Shown here piece after piece: positions 48,427 to 56,869 of a stretch of DNA of 62,276 nt. The stretch is from an uncultured Bacteroidales bacterium (lineage in GTDB: Bacteria; Bacteroidota; Bacteroidia; Bacteroidales; Paludibacteraceae). The translations under genes and the position numbers were made by a program. Where the stretch lies: the NCBI GenBank assembly GCA_903911085.1, contig CAIWCC010000212.1:1-62276 (forward strand), given 5' to 3'. The notes under the pieces were generated by a model, which did not search any database, was not told where the DNA came from, and saw only the letters and a list, made by a program, of their open reading frames with translations. The number at the start of each line of letters is the position of its first letter. Positions within the stretch are counted from its first letter, which is position 1.

Positions 48427-48683
48427 ACATACATCTTCCTTAAAAATTCCTTTGTTAAACAGTGAGATTTTTTCACATTGGCTGTTTTCCTTAAAAAAAT
48501 ATATTGCTCACATCTATAAACATTTTTGAGTTCTTGGCAAGTGATTATTATATGAGGAATACCTAATCTGCATTTAAATTTCCCAATATAATGTTTGAAG
48601 ATTTCTTTAACTTTAACTTCCTCTTTTTTTGGTAAGTTTTTACGCAATGTCGTAAGTATTTCAGTCGTTTTTTGTGTTTCCAT
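48423..48683 (-). CDS. Small protein of unknown function (upstream partner)
   Basis: The 86-aa product starts METQKTTEILTTLRKNLPKK and contains a Cys-bearing stretch RLGIPHIIITCQELKNVYRC. No signal peptide and no family recognised. It is translationally coupled (GTGA overlap) to 48211-48426. Confidence 0.5.
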   Translation of the reverse strand: METQKTTEILTTLRKNLPKKEEVKVKEIFKHYIGKFKCRLGIPHIIITCQELKNVYRCEQYIFLRKTANVKKSHCLTKEFLRKMYV

Positions 48684-48726
48684 GTTTTTTGTTTATTTGT
48701 TTTTTTTTGTTGAATTAATGATAATT

Positions 48727-49242
48727 TTATGTGCGAACTAGTTTTTTTAATTCTTTATCCAGTCCATAATACGAAGCCCTACCATTCTCTGTTGCCATCT
48801 CACTTGTATAAAGTTCCATTATTTGTGGAATTTTCAAATTCTCCACTATTCCAGCTTTCCAAGCATTCCAAACTTCATCAGGTATTCGTTTCTTTGTTCT
48901 CCATAAATACTCTTCTGCACAAAGATTAAAATAGTCTATGACTAGATTTTTTTCAATAACCGTTAGTAGTCTATCTGACTTAGTAGTTTTAAGTTCGTTA
49001 ATTACGTCATTAATTTTGCCATCATATTTCTCATTAAATGAATTAAAAAGTTCTTTAAATACTTTATCATCTTCTATTTTATTCTTAAGATAACCAAAGT
49101 AAAATGTTGCCATTAAACCGATTAGTCCTAACAAAAGACTATCGTTTATTATCTTTAATGCTGAAAGAATTGACAAAGTAACTAAAAGTATGAATGCGAT
49201 TCCTGTCAAAATCAATCCAATATTTTGTTTAATCTGCTTCAT
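48727..49242 (-). CDS. Membrane protein of unknown function
   Basis: The 171-aa product has two N-terminal hydrophobic segments (IGLILTGIAFILLVTLSILS and DSLLLGLIGLMATFYFGYL), then a soluble part with YFNLCAEEYLWRTKKRIPDE and VWNAWKAGIVENL. This pattern of two membrane helices followed by 'YFNLCAEEYLW' is seen in a group of small unnamed bacterial membrane proteins. The role is unknown. It lies 43 bases from the next small gene and 28 bases from the second PEGA gene, on the same strand. Confidence 0.65.
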   Translation of the reverse strand: MKQIKQNIGLILTGIAFILLVTLSILSALKIINDSLLLGLIGLMATFYFGYLKNKIEDDKVFKELFNSFNEKYDGKINDVINELKTTKSDRLLTVIEKNLVIDYFNLCAEEYLWRTKKRIPDEVWNAWKAGIVENLKIPQIMELYTSEMATENGRASYYGLDKELKKLVRT

Positions 49243-49270
49243 AAGAATTTAATTATTTTTAATGTCTCAT

Positions 49271-51703
49271 TTAATTCTTTGGTGTGAAATTTCCGTTTTC
49301 ATCAATACGTCCCGATACTTTATTTAATTCTGCATCATATCCTTTTATATTATCATAAGAACCAATATGATCATAAATTATAGAGACAATAATTTTGCCA
49401 TTTGAATCTATAATACCTTCTTTATCTTTGAGTTGAACTATAAACCTTACATCCTTAATTTTTGCTCGATTAGGCCATATATCTCGACCAACAGAACGTA
49501 CTGAAATATCTATATAATCATAAATAAATGGAATTACTTCTTTATCATCTTTATCAATTACACCATATTTTCCATCTTTTTTTGCTTTAACATATTCGGT
49601 TTGTCCAAATCTACCGTCCAATGACCTCACATAATAATCAGGTTGTGAACCATCAGATTCGTATTTAATTGGGATTACTAAATTTCCTAATTCGTCAATA
49701 TACCCGTATTTGTTATTATTTGTAACCCATGCTCTATTTTCATACAAATCACCTATGAATTCATACTTATCAAAACCAACAATTTCTTGACCTTTTGAAT
49801 CAATTAGACCAAACTTTTTGTTTAATTCCACTCTAAATATATTTGGGGCAAACTCATCAAACTGATCATATATAAAGTCTTTTAAAACATTTCCACTTTT
49901 ATCTATGATTCCATATTTTCCATTTTTTAAAACTTCAGTTGATCCATTTTTAAATACATATGACCGCCATCCTCCACCTTCACCACTATAATTAATATCA
50001 TATATAAATGGTATCATTAATTTACCACTTTTATTTATAAAACCCACTTTGTTATCCACATTAATAACCATTGACATTCCGTCACTAAATTCATCTATCG
50101 AATTATATTCACAAGGCAGTATTTCAAATCCATTTTCGTCTGTACAACCCCATTTATCTTTTAATCTCACATGATGGAAACCGTCATTTTTTACTCTGTC
50201 TTCTTCATACTTTCCACAATACAAATACTTACCACTCTGATTTATATACATTAATTTTGTGTTGCTAGTCTTTGTGTATATTTCTTTAAAAACGATATTA
50301 AGTATTGTTGGACTATTTTGGTCTAAAGATATTTTACCTTTTGTATTCTCAATCTGAATGATATGCTTCCCGTAAGATAAGTTTCCATGGTATGGGATTT
50401 TTCCTACAAGAATGGAATCAATATAGACAGGTGCTCCAATCACAGGAGAATTAATAACCCCTATCCAACCATTAGAAAGTTTTTCATTTATTTCTGCATT
50501 AATATTTTCAACAACAACAACCCGTTTTTTAACATCTGCACAACCCACCTTACTCAGCACTACCGTATACTCCCCAATCAACAACTTACTCACCGTATTC
50601 GGTGTAGTTCCATACTCTTTTCCATTAATAGAAATACTTGCTCCTGCGGGAGTAGAAACCACATCCAGTGAGCCATAAATGGGCGTGGGTTGTAAGTCTA
50701 TCGTTTTTTTATCGCCAGCTGTTACTTCTATGTCTTGTTTGGCGGTGCGGTGTTTATCAAGGCGCGCTTCGAGGCTGTAAACTCCCGCATTCAGTCGTCC
50801 GTTCCAGTTTCCAGTTGCTTTCTTTTCGTTGTTCACGTATAGTATTGCATTGGTTGGTGCAGTGATGGTTAGTTCAGCAAAGTTGGGTTGCATCGTAAAG
50901 TTTATTGGCGTGGTTTGCCCATCAGTTACCGTTACTTTTTGCGCCGTGGGTTGGTACATTTCTTTTATTACCTGCACGGTATGTTCACCGCTGGCAAGGG
51001 CATCACTTTTGCAGGGTGTGTTGGTTGTCAGCGTTTTGCCGTCTATTATCACTTTGGCATCCTTTTCGGGGCTGGTGGTCACGTTTACGTAACCAAAAGC
51101 TGGTTTTAGTTTTGCTATAATCTCTTTTTTGGCATCCGTAATTTCCACTTTTCCAGCTTCGGTATGATAAAGCGGTGCTTCTATGCGGTAGGTATAACTT
51201 CCTGGTTTAAGTTTGGCTTGGTACATACCTGATTTTACAAACACTTCGTCTAAATAAACCGTTGCATCATTAGGCTCTGGCGTTATTACCAACCACTGGC
51301 TTTCAATGGTTTCTTCCACCGTGGTAATTATTTTTCCAGTAGTGATTACCATTTCGTAAACTGTTGCTTTTTCTATCGGCATGGGAATCATATAATCGCG
51401 CAATAACCCTAATTTTCCGTGTGTAATGGTCATGCGTTTTGCTCCATACGGCACATATACCCATATTTCAGCAGGTTTATTTACCGTTTTCACAACTCCA
51501 ATTGTACCACAATCGAAAGAAAATCCAGTTTCGGTAGTTACCACTTTGATAATGGCACTCACATCACCGTTGAAATCCTTTATTGGTGCATTTACACGTG
51601 CATCAAGGTCATTTTCGAGCTTGCGGAAGGATTTTACCGAGATTTCGGCGGAAAGATTTATTATCGCTAGAAATAGAAATAGGGTGGTTAATAGTTTTTT
51701 CAT
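49271..51703 (-). CDS. Exported PEGA-repeat protein with C-terminal WG repeats
   Basis: The 810-residue protein has a signal peptide (ending INLSAE), the same N-terminal domain as its paralogue at 45596 (ISVKSFRKLENDLDARVNAP, EIWVYVPYGAKRMTITH) and about five PEGA repeats (residues 150-450). From about 490 onward come roughly eight WG repeats (FINKSGKLMIPFIYD, YGIIDKSGNVLKDFIYDQF, YGYIDELGNLVIPIKYE). It thus shares its front half with 45596-47980 but has WG repeats where that protein has a beta-barrel. Predicted periplasmic/outer surface; function unknown. Confidence 0.85.
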   Translation of the reverse strand: MKKLLTTLFLFLAIINLSAEISVKSFRKLENDLDARVNAPIKDFNGDVSAIIKVVTTETGFSFDCGTIGVVKTVNKPAEIWVYVPYGAKRMTITHGKLGLLRDYMIPMPIEKATVYEMVITTGKIITTVEETIESQWLVITPEPNDATVYLDEVFVKSGMYQAKLKPGSYTYRIEAPLYHTEAGKVEITDAKKEIIAKLKPAFGYVNVTTSPEKDAKVIIDGKTLTTNTPCKSDALASGEHTVQVIKEMYQPTAQKVTVTDGQTTPINFTMQPNFAELTITAPTNAILYVNNEKKATGNWNGRLNAGVYSLEARLDKHRTAKQDIEVTAGDKKTIDLQPTPIYGSLDVVSTPAGASISINGKEYGTTPNTVSKLLIGEYTVVLSKVGCADVKKRVVVVENINAEINEKLSNGWIGVINSPVIGAPVYIDSILVGKIPYHGNLSYGKHIIQIENTKGKISLDQNSPTILNIVFKEIYTKTSNTKLMYINQSGKYLYCGKYEEDRVKNDGFHHVRLKDKWGCTDENGFEILPCEYNSIDEFSDGMSMVINVDNKVGFINKSGKLMIPFIYDINYSGEGGGWRSYVFKNGSTEVLKNGKYGIIDKSGNVLKDFIYDQFDEFAPNIFRVELNKKFGLIDSKGQEIVGFDKYEFIGDLYENRAWVTNNNKYGYIDELGNLVIPIKYESDGSQPDYYVRSLDGRFGQTEYVKAKKDGKYGVIDKDDKEVIPFIYDYIDISVRSVGRDIWPNRAKIKDVRFIVQLKDKEGIIDSNGKIIVSIIYDHIGSYDNIKGYDAELNKVSGRIDENGNFTPKN

Positions 51704-51741
51704 TGGATTTCAGTTAGTAAATCAATAAGTTATTCTTTGTT

Positions 51742-52956
51742 TTATTCTAAATCTTCAAATTCTTTCATCCATTCATTCAGTTTTTGTTGCAACAATTGCT
51801 TATCTGGCAAATAAAGACTGTACTCTGAAGCGTAAATATTTGCTTCTTTGGGCAATGTAAGTTCTACCAAAGCGTCATTCTTTTTTTTGCACAACAAAAT
51901 ACCAATGCTAGGTTTCTCGTAATCGACCTTAACGTTTCGGTCATAGTAATTCACATACATCTGCATCTGTCCGAGGTCTTTATGCAATAATTCTTCAGTT
52001 TTCAAGTCAATAATCACATAACATTGAAGCAGCCTGTTATAAAAAACTAAATCGACATAATAATGTTTTTCATCAAAAGTAAACCGTTTTTGTCGTGCTT
52101 CAAACAAAAATCCTTTGCCCATTTCCAATAAAAAACTTTGCAATTTGGATATAATGGCATGTTCCAAATCGGATTCTGAATACGCAACTTTTTCTTCCAT
52201 TCCTAAAAACTCCAACGACAATGGATTTTTCAGAATGTCTTCAGGTTTTACCATTGTTTGTCCTTCGCTGGCCAGTTTCATTATTTCTTCTTTATTTCTA
52301 CTCAATGCCAATCGTTCATATAAACTTGAGTGGTATTGGCGTTTCAAATTTGTCAGACTCCAGTTGTTGGCAGCACTTTCAATTTCATAAAAGCTACGCT
52401 CATTTTGATTTTCAATTTTCATGAGTACTAGATAATGTGACCATGAAATTTGAAAACGGGGCATTCTCGATTCCGATATTATTGCATCTTGATGCATATC
52501 TGTTTGATTTTCTGTTCTTTCAAATTTCCGCAACGCTGTTGCGGAAATTTGATTTGTGTTGAGCTCATTGTTTTCCAATTCGCTAGACGATATCTGGCGA
52601 ATTGAAGTTGATTGATTTTCATCACTTTTAAATTTACTAGAAGGTATCTCGTAAATTGAATAAACAAGATAAAATTTTTTCATTCTTTCTAAATTATCCA
52701 CAGAAAAACCTTTCCCAAACTTCTCAGTTAAACGAACCGATAAATCTTTTAACAAAGCTTTTCCGTACTCCGCACGTTCTTTGCCCTGTTGTTCGTCTTC
52801 CACAATCATCCGTCCAACTTCAAAATAAGTATGCACCATAGTAAGATTCACAACAGTTGCCACTTTTTGTCGAGCAAGTTCTATCAATTCTGCTACCTTA
52901 CTATATAGTTGATTATCTTGCGATAACGCATCATTGATGTTGATTTCAGTTTTCAT
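51742..52956 (-). CDS. PDDEXK nuclease-domain protein, DUF1016/YhcG family
   Basis: The 404-aa protein has the N-terminal DUF1016 helical domain (about 15-100: LARQKVATVVNLTMVHTYFE, YGKALLKDLSVRLTEKFGKG) and a C-terminal PDDEXK nuclease core (about 270-380: FLLEMGKGFLFEARQKRF, YYVDLVFYNR, YVIIDLKTEEL). YhcG-type nucleases are often linked to restriction/defence genes. Residues about 100-195 are a variable insertion built from three in-frame hairpins at DNA level (52521-52657). The core resumes at ISWSHYLVLMKIENQNERSF. It lies 38 bases before the PEGA gene 49271-51703 and 248 bases after rhuM. Confidence 0.9.
   Translation of the reverse strand: MKTEININDALSQDNQLYSKVAELIELARQKVATVVNLTMVHTYFEVGRMIVEDEQQGKERAEYGKALLKDLSVRLTEKFGKGFSVDNLERMKKFYLVYSIYEIPSSKFKSDENQSTSIRQISSSELENNELNTNQISATALRKFERTENQTDMHQDAIISESRMPRFQISWSHYLVLMKIENQNERSFYEIESAANNWSLTNLKRQYHSSLYERLALSRNKEEIMKLASEGQTMVKPEDILKNPLSLEFLGMEEKVAYSESDLEHAIISKLQSFLLEMGKGFLFEARQKRFTFDEKHYYVDLVFYNRLLQCYVIIDLKTEELLHKDLGQMQMYVNYYDRNVKVDYEKPSIGILLCKKKNDALVELTLPKEANIYASEYSLYLPDKQLLQQKLNEWMKEFEDLE
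52521..52551. repeat. In-frame hairpin 1 in DUF1016 gene
   Basis: Perfect 14-bp arms CAAATTTCCGCAAC / GTTGCGGAAATTTG around a 3-base loop. On the minus strand it codes QISATALRKF, inside the variable region of the nuclease gene. Confidence 0.85.
52576..52604. repeat. In-frame hairpin 2 in DUF1016 gene
   Basis: 12-bp arms CAATTCGCTAGA / TCTGGCGAATTG (one G-T wobble) around CGATA. On the minus strand it codes IRQISSSEL. Confidence 0.8.
52631..52657. repeat. In-frame hairpin 3 in DUF1016 gene
   Basis: 11-bp arms AATTTACTAGA / TCTCGTAAATT (one mismatch) around AGGTA. On the minus strand it codes YEIPSSKF. Confidence 0.75.
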
Positions 52957-53055
52957 TGTATTTCAGTTTATTTAGCAAAGATTTGTGGTGACAGTTTCAC
53001 TCTAAGCCGATAGCTATCTGGTGAAGCCGTTACTTAGCCATTATTAGTCTTGTTG

Positions 53056-53150
53056 TTACTCAATTTTGCAGACAGCGACTGCAAAATTGTATTGTCTTGA
53101 AATCCAGCAATATATGATTTTGCAGTCACTGACTGCAAAATGTTGGAATA
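53056..53150. repeat. Direct repeat R1 with two hairpins
   Basis: This 95-bp block lies between rhuM (upstream) and the DUF1016 gene. It aligns without gaps to R2 (54229-54323) at about 80% identity by eye. It contains hairpin 61-89 (CAATTTTGCAG / CTGCAAAATTG) and hairpin 117-141 (ATTTTGCAGTCA / TGACTGCAAAAT), offsets within 53000. With R2 it brackets rhuM. Confidence 0.85.
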
Positions 53151-53204
53151 TAGTGCAAAAAAGTTCTTTACACAACGTGAATAATTTTTTCATATTTTGC
53201 TGTT

Positions 53205-54200
53205 TTACTTTTGTTTAATCTGTTTTATCTCTTCGTTCAATGCTTCCATTGCTTTTAAATCATCTTCTTTAATTCGCTCTGCATTGTATTGTTGATATGC
53301 TGTTTCCGCCAGTTGAAGTGCCTGCTCGTGCGATATTTTTCCTACATGTTCCAATATCTCATTTTCGTTAATGGTCAGTATGTCATTGAGTTTCTTTATC
53401 CAATCGCTCATGTACATAACTTTTTTCTGCCGTGCCTGATTTTCGGCAAAAGCAAGAAACTGTTCCACTAATAAATTCAGTTGACTTAATTCATCTTCTT
53501 TGAGGTAATTTTTGGCAATTGCCACATCTGTTTTTCTAATTTTATCTCCTGCCCATGAGGTCAACCCCATATTTTTAGTTGTTGCAATGGCTCTTTCTGC
53601 AATCAGTTCGGCAGCAGTATGTTGGTGTATTGCCCAATGTAATTTGTTTTGTATGGTTGCAAAAAACTGTTTAGCCTGACTTGTTTTTGCATCGTAGTCG
53701 ATACTCAAGCTGAAAATATCTTTCACTTTTAAATAAAAAATACGTTCCGAACTTCGTATGTCTCGTATTCTTTCTGTTAGTTCATCAAAATATCTCATTT
53801 GACCAGCTGCTTTCATCCGCTCATCATCCAAGATAAAACCTTTTACAATGTATTCGCGCAATCGTTGTGTAGCCCACATACGAAATTGAGTGGCTACGTG
53901 ACTTTGTACTCGGTAGCCTACAGAAATAATTAAATCAAGATTATAAAAAACGATATTTCGGGTTACATTACGTTTCCCCTCTTGTTGAACTTGTGCAATT
54001 TTTGCACAAGTTGCCTCTTCTGATAGCTCTCCCGATTCGTAAATATTTTTAATGTGCTTTACGATGGATGTCCTATCTGTTTGAAACAATGTTTCTAACT
54101 GACTTTGATTCAGCCACACCGTTTCATTCTCCAACCGAACATCTATTTTGGTTTTACCATTAGAAGTTTGGTATAGTATTATTTCGCTATTATGTTCCAT
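53205..54200 (-). CDS. rhuM: RhuM family protein (virulence-associated, DNA-binding type)
   Basis: The product is 331 aa from the ATG at 54200 (MEHNSEIILYQTSNGKTKID). RhuM landmarks are VWLNQSQLETLFQTDRTSIV near the start, EATCAKIAQVQQEGKRNVTR, FYNLDLIISVGYRVQS, and ATQFRMWATQRLREYIVKGF. RhuM was first noted in a Salmonella pathogenicity island. Its N-terminal region resembles KilA-N/Bro-type domains of phage, and it is often beside nucleases and restriction systems. The open frame extends to 54257, but those codons read through hairpin repeat R2 (RKLSAKLSS), so I prefer the inner ATG. Confidence 0.88.
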   Translation of the reverse strand: MEHNSEIILYQTSNGKTKIDVRLENETVWLNQSQLETLFQTDRTSIVKHIKNIYESGELSEEATCAKIAQVQQEGKRNVTRNIVFYNLDLIISVGYRVQSHVATQFRMWATQRLREYIVKGFILDDERMKAAGQMRYFDELTERIRDIRSSERIFYLKVKDIFSLSIDYDAKTSQAKQFFATIQNKLHWAIHQHTAAELIAERAIATTKNMGLTSWAGDKIRKTDVAIAKNYLKEDELSQLNLLVEQFLAFAENQARQKKVMYMSDWIKKLNDILTINENEILEHVGKISHEQALQLAETAYQQYNAERIKEDDLKAMEALNEEIKQIKQK

Positions 54201-54228
54201 ATCATTTAGATAATGAGATTTTCGATTA

Positions 54229-54323
54229 CTACTCAATTTTGCGGACAGTTTCCGCAAAATCGTATTCTCTTAAAATCCACTGGTTTATAATTTTGCAGTC
54301 ACTAACTGCAAAATGTTTGAATA
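54229..54323. repeat. Direct repeat R2 with two hairpins
   Basis: This block is collinear with R1. Hairpins are at 54236-54260 (ATTTTGCGGA / TCCGCAAAAT) and 54290-54314 (ATTTTGCAGT / ACTGCAAAAT). Where the first hairpin differs from its R1 counterpart, both arms change together (GCAG/CTGC versus GCGGA/TCCGC). It overlaps the upstream side of rhuM. Confidence 0.85.
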
Positions 54324-54368
54324 AACATTCTATTTTATTTATCATTGAATCATTTAAGTCAACATCCT

Positions 54369-56186
54369 TTAAAAATCGGATAATCCATAAATACTCCCAT
54401 CCGCATTTTTATTTGGTTGCCAGGTGCGCACACTTATTTGTGGTGTAATGGAATCGGTGAAATCAATCAGTAAAAACAAGTAGCCAGTATCACCATAATT
54501 TGGTGAAAAATACTCCTGCTTAATTTGTATGCCGTAAACAGATTTCGATTTGCCCGATTGCTTTACAGTATTATCAGCAAAACGGAGATTGATAAATTCA
54601 TTACTCCCAAATGAATACTTCAGGTTTTTGATATATTGGGTTTTCGATTGCTGATTATATTTCACAATGGTATTATTCAAATATCTGAATTCGGGCGAAG
54701 TAGCCACTTTGGTTACTCTGCCCGTAATAATCAACGCATCGTCCGAAAATATCTTTTCGATATAGTCCAATCGCTTTAAGGCATAAGCCGTTTTGTAATT
54801 CTCCATAAAATTTATCAACTGCATACGCACTTCTTCACTCCAAGCAGTTTTTCCAGCAATATCGTCCACTGCTTTTTTTGATAATCCAAAAGTCAAATTG
54901 TCAATCTTGTTGTTTTTGTCGAAATAGAATACTACATCTTCTACAAAAGTGCGATTATTCGATTTGAAGCTAAAACTCATTGGAATTGAGCGACAAATAA
55001 CAGATTCACCAAATTGATAATACTTTAACTCTACAGTTTTAAGAATATTGGCATTGCCATATTGTAATAAACTTTGAAAAATAGAATATCCTTCGGTGCT
55101 AAAAAGTGGCTGGGCAAGTTGATAATTTTTGCTGGAAATAGCTGAAATCAGCTTTTTCATTATTGCATCTTTGTCAGGAGCAATAGAAATTTGTTTTACA
55201 GTTCCTGTACTGTTGGTGGAAATAGCTTCAGTGGAAGTAGAAGTATTGGTAGGGATTGAATTTGTAATAGCAGCTGTATTTTTTGTTCCCACTTTAAGAT
55301 AGCAGTTTTTGTAGGGAACTTCGGGGAGTTTTTGCATCACGTCACGCAGCTCCATATCTATGGTGCTTTCGCCCTCAAAAACATACTCACATTTTAAGCG
55401 AATATCAGCATTGGTTTGATTTTTAGGTAGTTCCAAAACACCCAATCCATCTTTGGCACTTACAATATTTGACCAATCCTGTCCGCCCCAATAGGTATAA
55501 TCGAAGTTTCGTACTGGTTGGTTATTGTATTTTATGTCCAATAAATAATTGGTATAGCTGTCTTTGGCTTCTACCTGATTTACATTGACAGAAAGATTGG
55601 CAAAAATCTGATTGATTTGTATTGGAATCCACGTAATAAGCAATACTTCACTGCCCGATTCAGTGGTCATTTTAATATTAGAAGCATCTGGGTGACTTCT
55701 TAAAAGAGTTTGCGCCCAATAAAAATGACGTAATGCATCCGCAATTTGTAGATTTTTCAATTCTGAATCTGCATTTCTGGCAAGCTCAATAATCTTGTTT
55801 TTGCGACTTTCAAAAATCTTAGCCACTTCGCTACGCTTCACATATCTAAAAACCTTGGCTTCAGGTTCGTTCTGCATTACTATTCTTTCGGTATTGGATA
55901 ATGTGGCGTTAGAATAGGTTTTCACCACATCATTTACAGTTTCGGTAAGTTTAATTTTTGTGCCATTTGATTCTTGCGAAACAGTTTTTTCGAAATTACT
56001 CTCCACCTGTGTTGATATTTGGCTAATAATTTCCGAAATAGCGTTATTGTCAGCAGATTTCACGGTAGTGCCTGTACCTTCACCCCAAAGATATACGGCT
56101 TTATTTTTTTTTACATCATCCACGCTTTGACTATAACAAACAAGATGAAAAAAAACGAAAATAGTAGCTATTGCGTTACGAATCAT
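54369..56186 (-). CDS. Exported LPP20-like protein with C-terminal NTF2-like domain
   Basis: The 605-residue protein has a signal peptide (IATIFVFFHLVCYSQ). The N-terminal part resembles the LPP20 lipoprotein family: YLWGEGTGTTVKSADNNAIS and EIISQISTQVESNFEKTVSQ, then an EVAKIF...ARNADSEL helix. The middle (about 190-310) is beta-rich, and a Ser/Thr-rich linker lies at about 300-330 (NSIPTNTSTSTEAISTNSTG). The C-terminal third contains an NTF2/SnoaL-like domain (ENYKTAYALKRLDYIEKIFS, DDALIITGR). Function unknown. It lies 92 bases after the small LPP20 lipoprotein gene on the same strand, and the two probably form one unit. Confidence 0.7.
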   Translation of the reverse strand: MIRNAIATIFVFFHLVCYSQSVDDVKKNKAVYLWGEGTGTTVKSADNNAISEIISQISTQVESNFEKTVSQESNGTKIKLTETVNDVVKTYSNATLSNTERIVMQNEPEAKVFRYVKRSEVAKIFESRKNKIIELARNADSELKNLQIADALRHFYWAQTLLRSHPDASNIKMTTESGSEVLLITWIPIQINQIFANLSVNVNQVEAKDSYTNYLLDIKYNNQPVRNFDYTYWGGQDWSNIVSAKDGLGVLELPKNQTNADIRLKCEYVFEGESTIDMELRDVMQKLPEVPYKNCYLKVGTKNTAAITNSIPTNTSTSTEAISTNSTGTVKQISIAPDKDAIMKKLISAISSKNYQLAQPLFSTEGYSIFQSLLQYGNANILKTVELKYYQFGESVICRSIPMSFSFKSNNRTFVEDVVFYFDKNNKIDNLTFGLSKKAVDDIAGKTAWSEEVRMQLINFMENYKTAYALKRLDYIEKIFSDDALIITGRVTKVATSPEFRYLNNTIVKYNQQSKTQYIKNLKYSFGSNEFINLRFADNTVKQSGKSKSVYGIQIKQEYFSPNYGDTGYLFLLIDFTDSITPQISVRTWQPNKNADGSIYGLSDF

Positions 56187-56278
56187 AGTGGTATTGACTG
56201 AAATGTATAAAATTGAAACAAGGATATAAGTGAATTTATCAATTCACTTATACCCTCCTTTGAATAAAAAGCGTTTGT

Positions 56279-56869
56279 TTATTTATTTGCATCCATTTTT
56301 TCAAATTCCTCTTTGGTTGCCTCTTCAAATTTCTTTTTGTCGTAGTCAATTTGAAGTTTCTGATTTTGAGATACTTTGTTGGTTAATCCATCAAGAACCG
56401 AAGAAGTTGACATCTCTATTGCTACCCAATACTCTACAGTGCCTGTTTTGTCCTTGAATACTTTTTCACCAATAATGGCTACATTACTCATTTGTTGAGC
56501 TACAATTTCTTTGGTTAGATTTTCAAATTTGTTTTCAAAATCCTGAGCATCGGTTACTGAACGTTGATTGGTGTAATTGTGTGTAACTGATTTAATTGTG
56601 GTCGTAATTAATCCTGCTAATTCAGCTTTAGCGTTATTCAAAGCAATTTTCTTAGCTGTTGCAATGTCAGGACTTTTCCCAACAGATTTTGCCCTGAAAA
56701 GCTCCTTCGTTGATTGATACTCTTTGCTGGACAGTGGCACTGTAATTTCAGTCATTCCTTCCGAAACTGCTTTTCCAACATTTTTACTCGACTTGCACGA
56801 AGGCATAATCATAACTAAAGCTCCTGCAAAAAGGAACATACTTGAAACTTTCAAAATTTTCTTACTCAT
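56279..56869 (-). CDS. LPP20 family lipoprotein
   Basis: The product is 196 residues from the preferred ATG at 56869 (MSKKILKV), with lipobox MIMPSC (Cys25). The mature part has the LPP20 features KELFRAKSVGKSPDIATAKK, IALNNAKAELAGLITTTIKS and GTVEYWVAIEMSTSSVL. The family is named for the Helicobacter LPP20 antigen. A Lys/Glu-rich tail ends the protein. An upstream Met at 56887 would add six residues before a normal signal sequence. It is upstream of the related exported protein at 54369. Confidence 0.8.
   Translation of the reverse strand: MSKKILKVSSMFLFAGALVMIMPSCKSSKNVGKAVSEGMTEITVPLSSKEYQSTKELFRAKSVGKSPDIATAKKIALNNAKAELAGLITTTIKSVTHNYTNQRSVTDAQDFENKFENLTKEIVAQQMSNVAIIGEKVFKDKTGTVEYWVAIEMSTSSVLDGLTNKVSQNQKLQIDYDKKKFEEATKEEFEKMDANK

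Noticed and set aside
50387-51728. Overlapping plus-strand ORFs across the second PEGA gene
   Set aside because: These are several mutually overlapping frames antisense to a well-supported exported protein, with no family features.
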